DNA of 8,144 nucleotides. Source: an uncultured Bacilli bacterium. GTDB lineage: Bacteria > Bacillota_I > Bacilli_A > RF39 > UBA660. Made by a program: the position numbers and the translations under genes. The DNA lies in the NCBI GenBank assembly GCA_948497845.1, contig CAOOMX010000047.1, positions 1 to 8,144 of the forward strand. The letters are read 5' to 3'. Positions 1-6,641 of the stretch are shown here, piece by piece (the first letter of the stretch is position 1; every line of letters begins with the position of its first letter). A model generated the notes under the pieces. The model worked only from the letters and a program-made list of their open reading frames with translations. It did no database searches and was not told the DNA's origin.

Positions 1-1
1 C

Positions 2-664
2 CTTGATTCTATTTTTAAAAAAAGTGCAGATGGCAGGGTTTATTTTATTAGTTATGCAATTGATAGTCGTTTTGGTGAAAAAAATGCATGGGATGTTTTA
101 ATTATTGATCAATTTTTAGAAGGTTTTCCTAAAAGAAACATTGGTACTGGAGAGTGTGGAGAAGAATACTATAATCTTGGGTTAAATGTAGCTGCTTTAT
201 TTTTACCAGCTATATGGGATGGATATTTAAGTAATTTAACTAATGGCGAATTTAGTGATTATTCTTTGCCTATCTTGTTAGAAGATAATGAAAGACAAGA
301 ATTTAACCGCATGCGTAATAAAAGTCCTCAATTTTTGCAAGTTGTTGCTAAAAGAATTGCTTTGTGTTGTGTTCGTGATTTTCATTTCCGAATGAATAGT
401 AAACAAGATTATATATTTGCACATGCTAATTATAAAGCTGTAATGGATGGCTTTGAAGATTTTCTAGTTTATGCCCATAATTACTTAGGACCTGTTAATT
501 TTTCTTTTGATTTTGTTACTAGCGAAGTTTGTGAAGAGAAAACAGTTCTTGTTTGGAAAGCGTCTGGTGATGAGTTAATAAGCAAGTCTCATTTACTTAT
601 AAGACAAAGGCCTGCTATTAATAAAAACAGCAGACGATTAGTTGAAGCTTTAGTAAAAGAATAA
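2..664 (+). CDS. Unrecognised protein, 3' part only (5' end outside window)
   Basis: The frame is open from base 2 to a TAA at 662-664, giving 220 residues with no stop, so the gene starts upstream of the window. The first credible in-window start (TTG at 266) has no convincing SD, and the 88 codons before it read as normal protein, so it should not be used as the start. I do not recognise the family. The visible part looks soluble: no membrane span, mixed charge, scattered Cys (CGEEYYN, ALCCVRDF, VCEEKTV) and a basic C-terminus rich in Lys and Arg. Codon use is AT-rich like the neighbours. A hairpin terminator follows at once, so this is the last gene of its unit, and it points toward the oppositely oriented regulator. 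Certain as an ORF; function unknown. Confidence 0.8.
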   Translation, partial: LDSIFKKSADGRVYFISYAIDSRFGEKNAWDVLIIDQFLEGFPKRNIGTGECGEEYYNLGLNVAALFLPAIWDGYLSNLTNGEFSDYSLPILLEDNERQEFNRMRNKSPQFLQVVAKRIALCCVRDFHFRMNSKQDYIFAHANYKAVMDGFEDFLVYAHNYLGPVNFSFDFVTSEVCEEKTVLVWKASGDELISKSHLLIRQRPAINKNSRRLVEALVKE

Positions 665-668
665 TAAT

Positions 669-700
669 GTTTTTGGTTACACCCAAAGACTTTTTATTTT
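669..700 (+). terminator. Rho-independent terminator after the first gene
   Basis: GTTTTTGG (669-676) pairs with CCAAAGAC (683-690), 8 bp including one G-U pair, with a 6-nt loop; a T run (TTTTTATTTT) follows. It starts 5 nt after the upstream stop. Read on the minus strand, the same hairpin lies just past the stop of the regulator gene, but no good U tract follows there, so it is a weaker terminator in that direction. Confidence 0.7.
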
Positions 701-924
701 AATATAGATTGGGGATATGGCTTTCTTACATCTGTTTTGCCTACTAAGTAATCAATAGAGGTATTGTAATATTCTGCTAATTTATATAAATAGTTTATTG
801 GTATAAGTCTTTTACCTATTTCGTATTCACTATACTGTTGTTGCTTTATGCCAATAGCATTAGCTCCTTCTTTTTGTTGTAAGTCTTTATCTTCTCTTAT
901 TTCTTTTAATCTTTGTATATTCAT
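694..924 (-). CDS. XRE-family helix-turn-helix regulator, 76 aa
   Basis: Small DNA-binding protein made almost entirely of a Cro/C1-type HTH domain (about residues 4-62). Recognisable elements are the N-terminal LKEIREDKDL helix, QKEGANAIGIKQQQYSEYE covering the turn and recognition helix, and the closing LYKLAEYYNTSIDYLVGKTD, which is nearly the textbook end of this domain in Bacillota. In helix 2 the usual small hydrophobic pattern (for example QKELA) reads QKEGANA, slightly atypical but not disabling. The ATG at 924 has a GGTGA SD 6 nt upstream. There is no sensor domain, so it most likely acts as a dimeric repressor. It diverges from the surface-protein gene at 1023, and the shared intergenic DNA has repeated short motifs, so control of itself and that gene is plausible but inferred. 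Confidence 0.88.
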   Translation of the reverse strand: MNIQRLKEIREDKDLQQKEGANAIGIKQQQYSEYEIGKRLIPINYLYKLAEYYNTSIDYLVGKTDVRKPYPQSILK

Positions 925-940
925 TATGTATCACCATAAT
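923..940. promoter_or_regulatory. Inverted repeat over the regulator's translation start
   Basis: ATTATG (923-928) and CATAAT (935-940) form a perfect 6-bp dyad with a 6-base spacer. It covers the SD and the first base pairs of the start codon of the minus-strand regulator. It could be an operator for autoregulation or an mRNA hairpin hiding the SD. A dyad this short in AT-rich DNA may also be chance. Confidence 0.3.
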
Positions 941-999
941 AATTGTTACAAACAAAAGATGTTATGTATTTGTCCCACAAAGGATGTTTTGTTACGTAT
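924..999 (+). repeat. Three TTAYGTAT motifs in the divergent intergenic region
   Basis: TTATGTAT occurs at 924-931 and 962-969, and TTACGTAT at 992-999, all on the plus strand, between the XRE regulator and the surface-protein gene (the first copy starts at the regulator's start codon). Spacings are 38 and 30 bases. Repeats with this layout are what regulator-binding sites often look like, but no binding can be shown from sequence. Confidence 0.35.
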
Positions 1000-1022
1000 G
1001 ATAGTGATAGTAGAGGAAGATA

Positions 1023-2246
1023 ATGATGAATAAAAAAATATTAATTGTTGGTTTATGCTTTTTAGTTTGTTTAGTATGTATAAGTATAAGTTTTATGTAT
1101 AAAGAAAATTTAGAGTTAAAAGATGTAGATTTTGGATATAAAACGGAGAATAAACAATTAAAAACTATAGATGCTATAAGTATGATGTATGAAACTGATG
1201 CAGGAAGTGGAATATATGAATTAAGTGATAGTAGTTCATGGAATACAGATGGATATGTTTTTAATGAAGCTTTAAGTAAATGTGAAAATGGTGGTACTTT
1301 AATATGGGATGTAACTTCAAAAGTCGTAAAATTAGTTACGAATATGAGTGATAAATGTTATGTGTATTTTGATATGAAGAAAAGTAATACTTTGGCAGAT
1401 TTTATTATTTCTACCTATGGAACTGATGAAAGTCTTTTACTTCATGATTCTTCATTAGAAAATGGTGCAAATGATGGTGCATATAGATTTGTTGGAGCAG
1501 ATCCTAATAATTATGTATGTTTTGGTTCCTCTGCTAGTACTTGTCCAGATGAAAATTTATATCGGATAATAGGTGTATTTGAGGATCAAGTAAAATTAAT
1601 TAAGGCAACAAAAGCTACAACTTCTTTACTGGGGGATAGTGCTTTGCATTATGCAGATTATTCCTTTTGCTGGAGTGGATCTTGTAATAATTCATCTAAT
1701 GACTGGAGTAACAGTACCCTAAATACAAAAGCTTTAAATGAAGTGTATTTAGCAAATATTGGGGATGTATGGTCAGAAAAAATAGCTATTACAAAATGGC
1801 AAGTGGGAGGGTTAACTTATTCTAATGGCTCTGCATCAAATGCTAAGACTGTATATGATTATGAATTAGGTGTTAATAAGGTAGATAAAACATATGAAGC
1901 AAAAGTAGCTTTATTTTATTTAAGCGATTATTATTATGGTGCTCTTCCTAAATACTGGATGTTAAAAGGTATGAGTAGCTATTCTACTCCAAATGAGGAT
2001 TACAGAGCAGCAGCTGCAGATAATTGGTTACATATAAGTGATGTGATGCAATGGTTTATTACGCCAGTTACGAATACAGATGTGTTTTCTACTTATAAAG
2101 ATGGACGTGTTGGGAAAATTTATAATACCTGCTATGAAGATGGAAATGCTTGTGGTGGTGTTAGACCTGCATTTTATTTAAGAGAAAATGTTAGTCTATC
2201 AATAGGAGAGGGTACAAAAGAAAATCCTTATAGAATTGAATTATAA
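1023..2246 (+). CDS. Membrane-tethered Cys-rich surface protein, DUF6273-like C-terminal domain
   Basis: Predicted exported protein of 407 aa. After MMNKK comes one hydrophobic span (about residues 6-25, ILIVGLCFLVCLVCISISF) without a lipobox or obvious cleavage site, so it is probably an N-terminal anchor, or a signal of unusual form. A small domain (about 50-117) ends in CENGGTLIWD and DKCYVYFD. The larger domain (about 150-395) has LYRIIGVFEDQVKLIKAT at its start, LSDYYYGALPKYW and DNWLHISDVMQWFITPV in the middle, and GGVRPAFYL near its end; this pattern resembles DUF6273-type domains of gut Bacillota surface proteins. Eight non-membrane Cys fall in four local pairs (87/112, 166/174, 216/221, 370/377), suggesting disulfides outside the cell. 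The SD AGAGGAAG precedes two tandem ATGs (1023, 1026); either could be used. Ligand and function are unknown; family call is from memory of motifs. Confidence 0.82.
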   Translation: MMNKKILIVGLCFLVCLVCISISFMYKENLELKDVDFGYKTENKQLKTIDAISMMYETDAGSGIYELSDSSSWNTDGYVFNEALSKCENGGTLIWDVTSKVVKLVTNMSDKCYVYFDMKKSNTLADFIISTYGTDESLLLHDSSLENGANDGAYRFVGADPNNYVCFGSSASTCPDENLYRIIGVFEDQVKLIKATKATTSLLGDSALHYADYSFCWSGSCNNSSNDWSNSTLNTKALNEVYLANIGDVWSEKIAITKWQVGGLTYSNGSASNAKTVYDYELGVNKVDKTYEAKVALFYLSDYYYGALPKYWMLKGMSSYSTPNEDYRAAAADNWLHISDVMQWFITPVTNTDVFSTYKDGRVGKIYNTCYEDGNACGGVRPAFYLRENVSLSIGEGTKENPYRIEL

Positions 2247-2274
2247 AAGTTGCTCTATTTCAAGCAACTTTTTT
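2245..2274. terminator. Bidirectional terminator between convergent genes
   Basis: AAAAGTTGCT (2245-2254) pairs with AGCAACTTTT (2263-2272), 10 bp with an 8-nt loop. On the plus strand it continues into TTTT; on the minus strand the stem likewise ends in TTTTAT. It overlaps the last bases of the surface-protein stop codon and lies at the stop of the convergent FemAB gene, so one hairpin probably serves both genes. Confidence 0.85.
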
Positions 2275-3502
2275 AGTCAGTTTTATTAAATTCTTTAGCT
2301 AATAAACCTGTTTTTAATAATGTATTGTAGTTTTGTTCATTGATGATTAAATCAAATTCTCCGATATATTCATATATTTCAGGATTAAATCCTAATTTAA
2401 ATTCGTTTAAACCATGATATGGATTTTCTTTGGTTAAATCAGCTGTTATTCCATTTAAGTCAGCATACTGAAATTTGTCTTTGTAATAATCTAATATAGC
2501 AAAGTATAGAAAATAATTTGGGACAAACCTTTTGTATGTTTTGTCATATCCACTTATTTGTATTGTTATTCTATTATCATATTTAATGACAAGTGCTCCA
2601 GCTATATATAGTTCATCATCTTTGTTTAAAAATTTACTAGCTTCTGCAATATCGTTTTTATATGTTAATAAGTTTTTGTCACTACTCATTTTACTGTTGA
2701 TAACAGTTGTTGCGCTATGGTTTATGATTTTGTTATTTAAAGTGTTGTTTCGATTTAGTTCATTATTATATTTGTTTTGCGTTCTAATTAAGTAGTCTTT
2801 AAAATCAACTTTTATTAAAAATAAATCAACAGATTCTTTTTTGTTAAATACATTAAATAAATCTTTGTAATAAAATTCGTCTTTGTTTCTTTTGTTTTTG
2901 ATAAAATTGTATAAAATATCAAATTTGTCAAATTCAACTTTGCATAATGTTAAACCTTTTCTAATGCCTTTTTTTATTTTGTTTCTTGTGTTTTTGTTTA
3001 AATTATTTATGTTAAAATCTTTTAGAGAAACAATAGCATTATATCTTGGTAATAAAGCTTCAAAATACATGTTATTTTTTAATTTTTTGTATCCACACGC
3101 TAGTAAATCATCTATGATTGGGTAGTTTGTGTTGTATTCCATATTTTGAGTGTTTTTATTTAGTTTTCCAATAGCTATTTCTGGATTTATTTTGATGAAT
3201 GATAAACCTTTTTTTCGATAATATTCTCTTAATTGATTGGTAAATGTTGTTAGAAAAAAACGGTTACTGTAATCTATTAAAAAACCTCTTGGAGCATATC
3301 CATAATGTGTTGTTCCTATTTTCTTAGTAAGAATTAAAGATGCTGCTAGTATATTTTCATTTTCTTTGTATCCGATTAGCTCATAGTCATACCCCTCTTC
3401 GGCACGTAAAAGAGCATATTCTAAAGTTTGATGAAAATTACCTAATGGATGTGTGGAACTAAAATTTTTAAATTCTTCAAAAGTTAGTTCTTTTATATTC
3501 AT
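2273..3502 (-). CDS. FemAB/MurM-family peptidoglycan-bridge aminoacyltransferase
   Basis: Family role: transfer of an amino acid from aminoacyl-tRNA to the peptidoglycan precursor stem peptide, building the interpeptide bridge at the inner membrane face. The protein is 409 aa, normal for the family. Visible marks are FHQTLEYALLRAEEGYDYELIGY (about 23-45), the conserved YAPRGFLIDY (69-78), a Lys/Arg-rich stretch NKNTRNKIKKGIRKG (169-183), an Asn/Lys-rich helical-arm region (about 235-292), and the C-terminal acyltransferase block YADLNGITADLTKENPYHGL...FKLGFNPEIYEYIGEFDL (346-385). The ATG at 3502 is preferred: AGAGGTG sits 7 nt upstream, whereas the in-frame GTG at 3511 is part of that SD itself. 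The amino acid added cannot be told. It implies a cross-bridged cell wall. Confidence 0.92.
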   Translation of the reverse strand: MNIKELTFEEFKNFSSTHPLGNFHQTLEYALLRAEEGYDYELIGYKENENILAASLILTKKIGTTHYGYAPRGFLIDYSNRFFLTTFTNQLREYYRKKGLSFIKINPEIAIGKLNKNTQNMEYNTNYPIIDDLLACGYKKLKNNMYFEALLPRYNAIVSLKDFNINNLNKNTRNKIKKGIRKGLTLCKVEFDKFDILYNFIKNKRNKDEFYYKDLFNVFNKKESVDLFLIKVDFKDYLIRTQNKYNNELNRNNTLNNKIINHSATTVINSKMSSDKNLLTYKNDIAEASKFLNKDDELYIAGALVIKYDNRITIQISGYDKTYKRFVPNYFLYFAILDYYKDKFQYADLNGITADLTKENPYHGLNEFKLGFNPEIYEYIGEFDLIINEQNYNTLLKTGLLAKEFNKTD

Positions 3503-3529
3503 TTTTTTCACCTCTTTTAATCGGCATTT

Positions 3530-3538
3530 ATTATACCA
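3530..3538 (-). promoter_or_regulatory. Extended -10 promoter of the FemAB gene
   Basis: On the minus strand the sequence reads TGGTATAAT: a perfect TATAAT with the TGN extension directly before it. No good -35 is seen 17 bases upstream, which the extended -10 can compensate for. It lies about 28 bases before the ATG at 3502 and gives a leader of roughly 20 nt. Confidence 0.65.
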
Positions 3539-3568
3539 TAAAGCTATGAATAAATCTATTGTTTTGGG

Positions 3569-3597
3569 TTGACTATCTTCTTTTTAATGGATAAAAT
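3569..3597 (+). promoter_or_regulatory. Promoter of the HdeD-lipoprotein unit
   Basis: TTGACT (3569-3574), a 17-base spacer and TAAAAT (3592-3597) form a near-consensus housekeeping promoter. The expected start of transcription (about 3604) would fall at the SD AAGGAG (3604-3609), so the leader would be very short. It is back-to-back with the promoter of the FemAB gene, about 35 bases apart. Confidence 0.7.
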
Positions 3598-3616
3598 ATA
3601 GGTAAGGAGTGATATT

Positions 3617-4198
3617 ATGGCAGATGGTCTTTTTAAAAATAGTATTAGTAGTCGTTTTAACCGTATGTTGCTTTATTCTATGATTACGGCTGTTATAACG
3701 GGAATTTTTGGGTTGATTTTACTTTTTATGCCAGATTTGACCAATAAAGTGGTTGGTATTTTAGTGGGAATTATTTTTTTAGTATCAGGAGTGAATGCGA
3801 TTTATAAATACTTTCATAGAGATGGGGCAAAATTGTATTCTTTGAATATTATTTTTGGTGTCCTTTATGCTGTTTTGGGAGTGGTTATTATTGTTTATCC
3901 ATTTAGTGTAATGACTTTTGTTACTATTTGTTTAGGGCTTTATTTGATTGTTAGCGGGGCAGTAAAGGCAAATTATGCTTTTTGGCTTAAAAGAGGTAAT
4001 GAAGATACTTGGTTAATTACTTTAGCAAGTGGAATTATGTTAGTTATTTTTGGTATTTTAGTTATGTTTAATCCATTTATTAGTCTTAAATTAACACAAT
4101 TAGCTGGAGCATTTTTATTGATTGTTTCAGTACTAGATTTAACAGATACAATTCTTTTTAAAAAACGTGCTAATGAAATAATGAATATTTTTTGGTAA
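3617..4198 (+). CDS. HdeD/DUF308-family six-span membrane protein
   Basis: Integral membrane protein, 193 aa. Six hydrophobic spans are visible at about 17-37, 43-63, 74-95, 97-119, 131-151 and 156-179. They form three repeats of the DUF308 kind: a first helix ending in a Gly-rich turn and a PD/PF motif (LILLFMPDLT, VVIIVYPFSV, ILVMFNPFIS), then a second helix ending in a charged tail (YKYFHR, AFWLKR, LFKKR). HdeD itself is linked to acid resistance in E. coli, but most relatives have no assigned function, so no role should be carried over. The start is firm: AAGGAG lies 7 nt before ATG. The lipoprotein gene follows after 32 bases with no terminator between, so the two are probably one transcript. 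Confidence 0.88.
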   Translation: MADGLFKNSISSRFNRMLLYSMITAVITGIFGLILLFMPDLTNKVVGILVGIIFLVSGVNAIYKYFHRDGAKLYSLNIIFGVLYAVLGVVIIVYPFSVMTFVTICLGLYLIVSGAVKANYAFWLKRGNEDTWLITLASGIMLVIFGILVMFNPFISLKLTQLAGAFLLIVSVLDLTDTILFKKRANEIMNIFW

Positions 4199-4230
4199 GT
4201 GCAAGTTGTGAGAAAAAAGAGGTTGATGGA

Positions 4231-5085
4231 ATGAAAAAAATAATGTGTTTGTTGTGTTTAGGTTTTTTAGGATTGGCTTTAACAGGATGTGTTAAAATAA
4301 ATGTAGATATGGATATTAAAAAGAATAAATCTATGGATTTTTCAATGATTTATGCTATAAATACAGTTTATTTTGAAGAAGCTACAAATGAAGAAAATGA
4401 TATTTTTAATAAAGGCGATATGCAGAAGTTTGAAGAGCATGGCTTTTCTTTAGAATTGTATGACGATGGTTCTATGAAAGGGTATAAATTGTTTAAACAT
4501 ATTAAAAATATTGATGCTGTTAGTTCAAAAGAAGATGTTATTTATAATTTTGAAGATGAGGATAGTATTGATGGACCAATGTTTAAAGTAAAAAAGGGCT
4601 TATTTAAAAATACTTATACAGCTCATTTTTCGGGAGCAGATATAAATGATTTACAAGATTCTTTTAATAATAGGGATGATAACTATGTACATCCAGATAA
4701 AGCAGAAGATTATAATAATGATATGGCAATGCTTTTAAGAAACTCTAATGATGATTATTCTGATTTTGAAAATATGTTTATGGCAAATATGGATTTACGT
4801 TTTAGTGTTCGATTGCCTCATAAGGCTTTATCACATAATGCTACAACTGTAAATGAAGATGATAAATTATTAGTTTGGAATCTGGCTAATCAAAATTTAC
4901 CTTCGATTGATTTTGAGTTTGAACTATATAATATGAGTAATATATATTTATTAATAGGGATAGTCTTTATGATAGGTGCTATTTTTGTAAAAGTGTTTTT
5001 AGATAAAAATAGAAAATTATTAAAAAAAGAAGTTAAACAATCTAATGATAATATAATACCTGTAGGGGAAGAAGAAGTATTATAA
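4231..5085 (+). CDS. LppM-like (DUF3153) lipoprotein with C-terminal membrane span
   Basis: Predicted lipoprotein, 284 aa. The signal peptide MKKIMCLLCLGFLGLALTGC ends in the lipobox LTGC, with Cys20 the lipidated residue. The mature start CVKINVDMDIKKNKSMDFSM and the later block FSVRLPHKALSHNATTV...LLVWNL (191-217) resemble LppM/DUF3153 proteins, where a lipidated beta-rich domain is followed by one C-terminal span. Here that span is about 238-257 (IYLLIGIVFMIGAIFVKVFL), followed by a Lys-rich cytoplasmic tail, so the protein would be fixed to the membrane at both ends. An upstream in-frame TTG (4192) adds 13 unlikely residues before the signal peptide and is rejected; GAGG lies 8 nt before the ATG at 4231. 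Second gene of the unit begun by the HdeD-like gene. Molecular role unknown. Confidence 0.85.
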   Translation: MKKIMCLLCLGFLGLALTGCVKINVDMDIKKNKSMDFSMIYAINTVYFEEATNEENDIFNKGDMQKFEEHGFSLELYDDGSMKGYKLFKHIKNIDAVSSKEDVIYNFEDEDSIDGPMFKVKKGLFKNTYTAHFSGADINDLQDSFNNRDDNYVHPDKAEDYNNDMAMLLRNSNDDYSDFENMFMANMDLRFSVRLPHKALSHNATTVNEDDKLLVWNLANQNLPSIDFEFELYNMSNIYLLIGIVFMIGAIFVKVFLDKNRKLLKKEVKQSNDNIIPVGEEEVL

Positions 5086-5089
5086 AAAT

Positions 5090-5117
5090 ATGGTGGTATA
5101 TAACTGCCATTTTTTTT
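5090..5117 (+). terminator. Terminator of the HdeD-lipoprotein unit
   Basis: ATGGTGG (5090-5096) pairs with CTGCCAT (5104-5110), 7 bp including two G-U pairs, with a 7-nt loop and an 8-base T run (5110-5117). It starts 5 bases after the lipoprotein stop. Stem stability is modest because of the wobble pairs. Confidence 0.6.
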
Positions 5118-5139
5118 ATGCTTGGATTAGTGATTTTGC

Positions 5140-5168
5140 TTGCATTTTTGGCTGTTTTTGTATATAAT
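5140..5168 (+). promoter_or_regulatory. Probable promoter of the transglutaminase-like gene
   Basis: TTGCAT (5140-5145), a 17-base spacer and a perfect TATAAT (5163-5168). The -35 matches only at TTG, but -10 and spacing are ideal. Placed right after the upstream terminator, it makes the next gene an independent unit with a leader of about 15-20 nt. Confidence 0.6.
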
Positions 5169-5188
5169 ATATCCTAAAAAAGGGGTTA

Positions 5189-6628
5189 ATGGCTGTGAGA
5201 TTAAGGGTTAATAAAAATCATTTACAGGGTAATTTTCACAAAGAAAGACGTAAATCTTTGATGCATGTTGGTGCTCTAGTATTATGTGCTAGTTTGTATA
5301 CAGGTTTAATTGGAGGTATAACAGGTCATATATTAAATTTAGAGCAAGTATCTTGTGTAACTGAAGATGTAAGGGAATCAATGTATATGAATAATATATA
5401 TTTTCCAAATGTTTATGGTCTTTTGGATACTCCAGAAGTTGTAGATCATAATGATCCGTTAATTACTAAAAAAGCTCTTGATTGCATGGCGAAATTAGAG
5501 GTAGATGCATTAAAGACAAATGATTTTTCTTTTTTGAGAAATTGTTCTCATTTAACAGAGTTAGTTATTTCTAATGCCGAATATTTAACAGATGATGCCC
5601 TTTTGGAAATAGCTAAAGTTCCTAATCTTGATCTAACTTTGTTTTATAACTCTCGTGTTTTAAAAAAAGATTTAAGATGTAAACAAAATTTAGCTTGCCT
5701 GGAAGGATTAACTGTTCATATTTGTTCTCAAGAAGATATAACTGATGAAATAGATGCTTTTAGTATGTATTTGTATTTTAAAGATGTTAATCCTTCATGG
5801 GTAAGTTTTGCAGATTATGAAAAAATGAAAAGGATTGATCAAAAACTAGAAGCATTAATATTTACTGTTTGTTTTGATGATGTTTTAAGTGAAGAAGATA
5901 TTTTATTAAAACTTGTAACTTTGATAGGACAATACATAGTATATGATCCTTATGTTTCTGATCATTTAGATTATGAAAAGGGAGATTTAGCAGAGCTTAT
6001 AGTAAAAAATTATAATAGAGATAAATTATCTTTTATGTTAGGGAATGATAAAAATGAAATAAAAGGTATTTGTTGTAATTATGCTGCTCTTTTATCAGCT
6101 ATGTGTCAAAAATTAGGTATAGAATCTTATTACGTTATAGGTACTAGTAATGTAACTAATAGAGGTCATGCATGGAATTTAGTGTTTATAAATGGAAATT
6201 GGTATTATGTTGATGTAACTAAAATGGATACAACAAATACTATAGATTCTTTTTTAAATGATTTGGATGGTTATAAAGTTAGAAATTCAAAAAGATTTAA
6301 AGTAGTTGTTGATAGATTAAAAGAAGATACTTTTATGTTTGCTACAGAAACAAATTATGGGAATTATGATATATATACTGATGTTGATGATTTAATGACT
6401 CCAGAAGTACCTTTAATGGATGTAACTTATGTAAATGAAAGTATTGAAGGAAAGCTTGTACAAAATCGTAAGAATGATTCTATGGCTGTTATTTTATGTG
6501 ATAGTTCTTTACTTGGTGCTACCGTAGGGAAACAAGATATTGGAAGATTCTCCGGCAAGGGTGTTAAAGAAAAAAGAGGATGTCTTGGGTGTAGAATAAA
6601 GGCAATTAAGTCTTTTTTCTTTTTCTAA
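5189..6628 (+). CDS. Membrane-anchored transglutaminase-like protein with LRR-like N-terminal region
   Basis: 479 aa. A basic N-terminus (KERRK) precedes one hydrophobic span (about 27-49), probably leaving the rest outside the cell. Residues 105-150 have leucine-rich-repeat-like spacing (FSFLRNCSHLTELVISNAEYL). The transglutaminase-like core holds KGICCNYAALLSAMC (Cys295 nucleophile by alignment to GVCxxYA), RGHAWNLV (His327) and NWYYVDVT (Asp342), so the triad is intact. Such domains may act as peptidases, cross-linkers or acyltransferases; which applies here is unknown. ATG at 5189 is only 3 nt after AAGGGG, whereas the in-frame GTG at 5195 is 9 nt after it, so the true start may be GTG (two residues shorter). 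The last 35-40 codons have a different base and codon composition (TTC TCC GGC AAG) and end in SFFFF from a T tract; this tail may not be part of the fold. Confidence 0.83.
   Translation: MAVRLRVNKNHLQGNFHKERRKSLMHVGALVLCASLYTGLIGGITGHILNLEQVSCVTEDVRESMYMNNIYFPNVYGLLDTPEVVDHNDPLITKKALDCMAKLEVDALKTNDFSFLRNCSHLTELVISNAEYLTDDALLEIAKVPNLDLTLFYNSRVLKKDLRCKQNLACLEGLTVHICSQEDITDEIDAFSMYLYFKDVNPSWVSFADYEKMKRIDQKLEALIFTVCFDDVLSEEDILLKLVTLIGQYIVYDPYVSDHLDYEKGDLAELIVKNYNRDKLSFMLGNDKNEIKGICCNYAALLSAMCQKLGIESYYVIGTSNVTNRGHAWNLVFINGNWYYVDVTKMDTTNTIDSFLNDLDGYKVRNSKRFKVVVDRLKEDTFMFATETNYGNYDIYTDVDDLMTPEVPLMDVTYVNESIEGKLVQNRKNDSMAVILCDSSLLGATVGKQDIGRFSGKGVKEKRGCLGCRIKAIKSFFFF
6566..6622 (+). terminator. Long A/T-rich inverted repeat at the end of the transglutaminase-like gene (possible terminator)
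   Basis: AAAGAAAAAAGA (6566-6577) is the exact reverse complement of TCTTTTTTCTTT (6611-6622), separated by 33 bases. Both arms are inside the coding region, the right arm just before the stop. The pyrimidine tract is part of the stem and the loop is long, so this is not a classic terminator. It may still end transcription or protect the 3' end. Confidence 0.35.
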
Positions 6629-6632
6629 AATA

Positions 6633-6641
6633 TGCTATACT
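6633..6641 (+). promoter_or_regulatory. Extended -10 promoter of the enolase gene
   Basis: TGCTATACT: TATACT at 6636-6641 with the TGN extension at 6633-6635. The -35 position (6613-6618) is TTTTTT, weak. The -10 overlaps a perfect 12-base palindrome, ACTTTATAAAGT (6639-6650), at the predicted start of transcription. The leader to the ATG at 6667 would be about 20 nt. Confidence 0.65.

Noticed and set aside
848..1033. Open frame on the plus strand across the regulator and intergenic region
   Set aside because: Most of it is the antisense shadow of the XRE gene; no SD and no family-like protein.
1500..2246. Diversity-generating retroelement target in the surface protein
   Set aside because: The fold type at the C-terminus prompted the idea, but there is no reverse transcriptase, no template repeat and no adenine-specific variable repeat in the window.
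2532..3125. Two hydrophobic plus-strand frames (2532-2795, 2883-3125) inside the FemAB gene
   Set aside because: Antisense shadows of an Asn/Lys-rich gene, which read as Leu/Phe-rich on the other strand; the FemAB reading has clear family motifs.
3503..3511. GTG at 3511 as start of the FemAB protein
   Set aside because: The GTG is part of the SD AGAGGTG that serves the ATG at 3502.
4192..4230. TTG at 4192 as start of the lipoprotein
   Set aside because: It adds charged residues before a perfect lipoprotein signal peptide and overlaps the HdeD-like gene; ATG at 4231 has its own SD.
6490..6630. Known riboswitch, SRP RNA, T-box or ribozyme at the end of the transglutaminase-like gene
   Set aside because: The stretch looked RNA-like, but none of the core motifs of these classes that I could recall is present; left only as an unexplained structured region.
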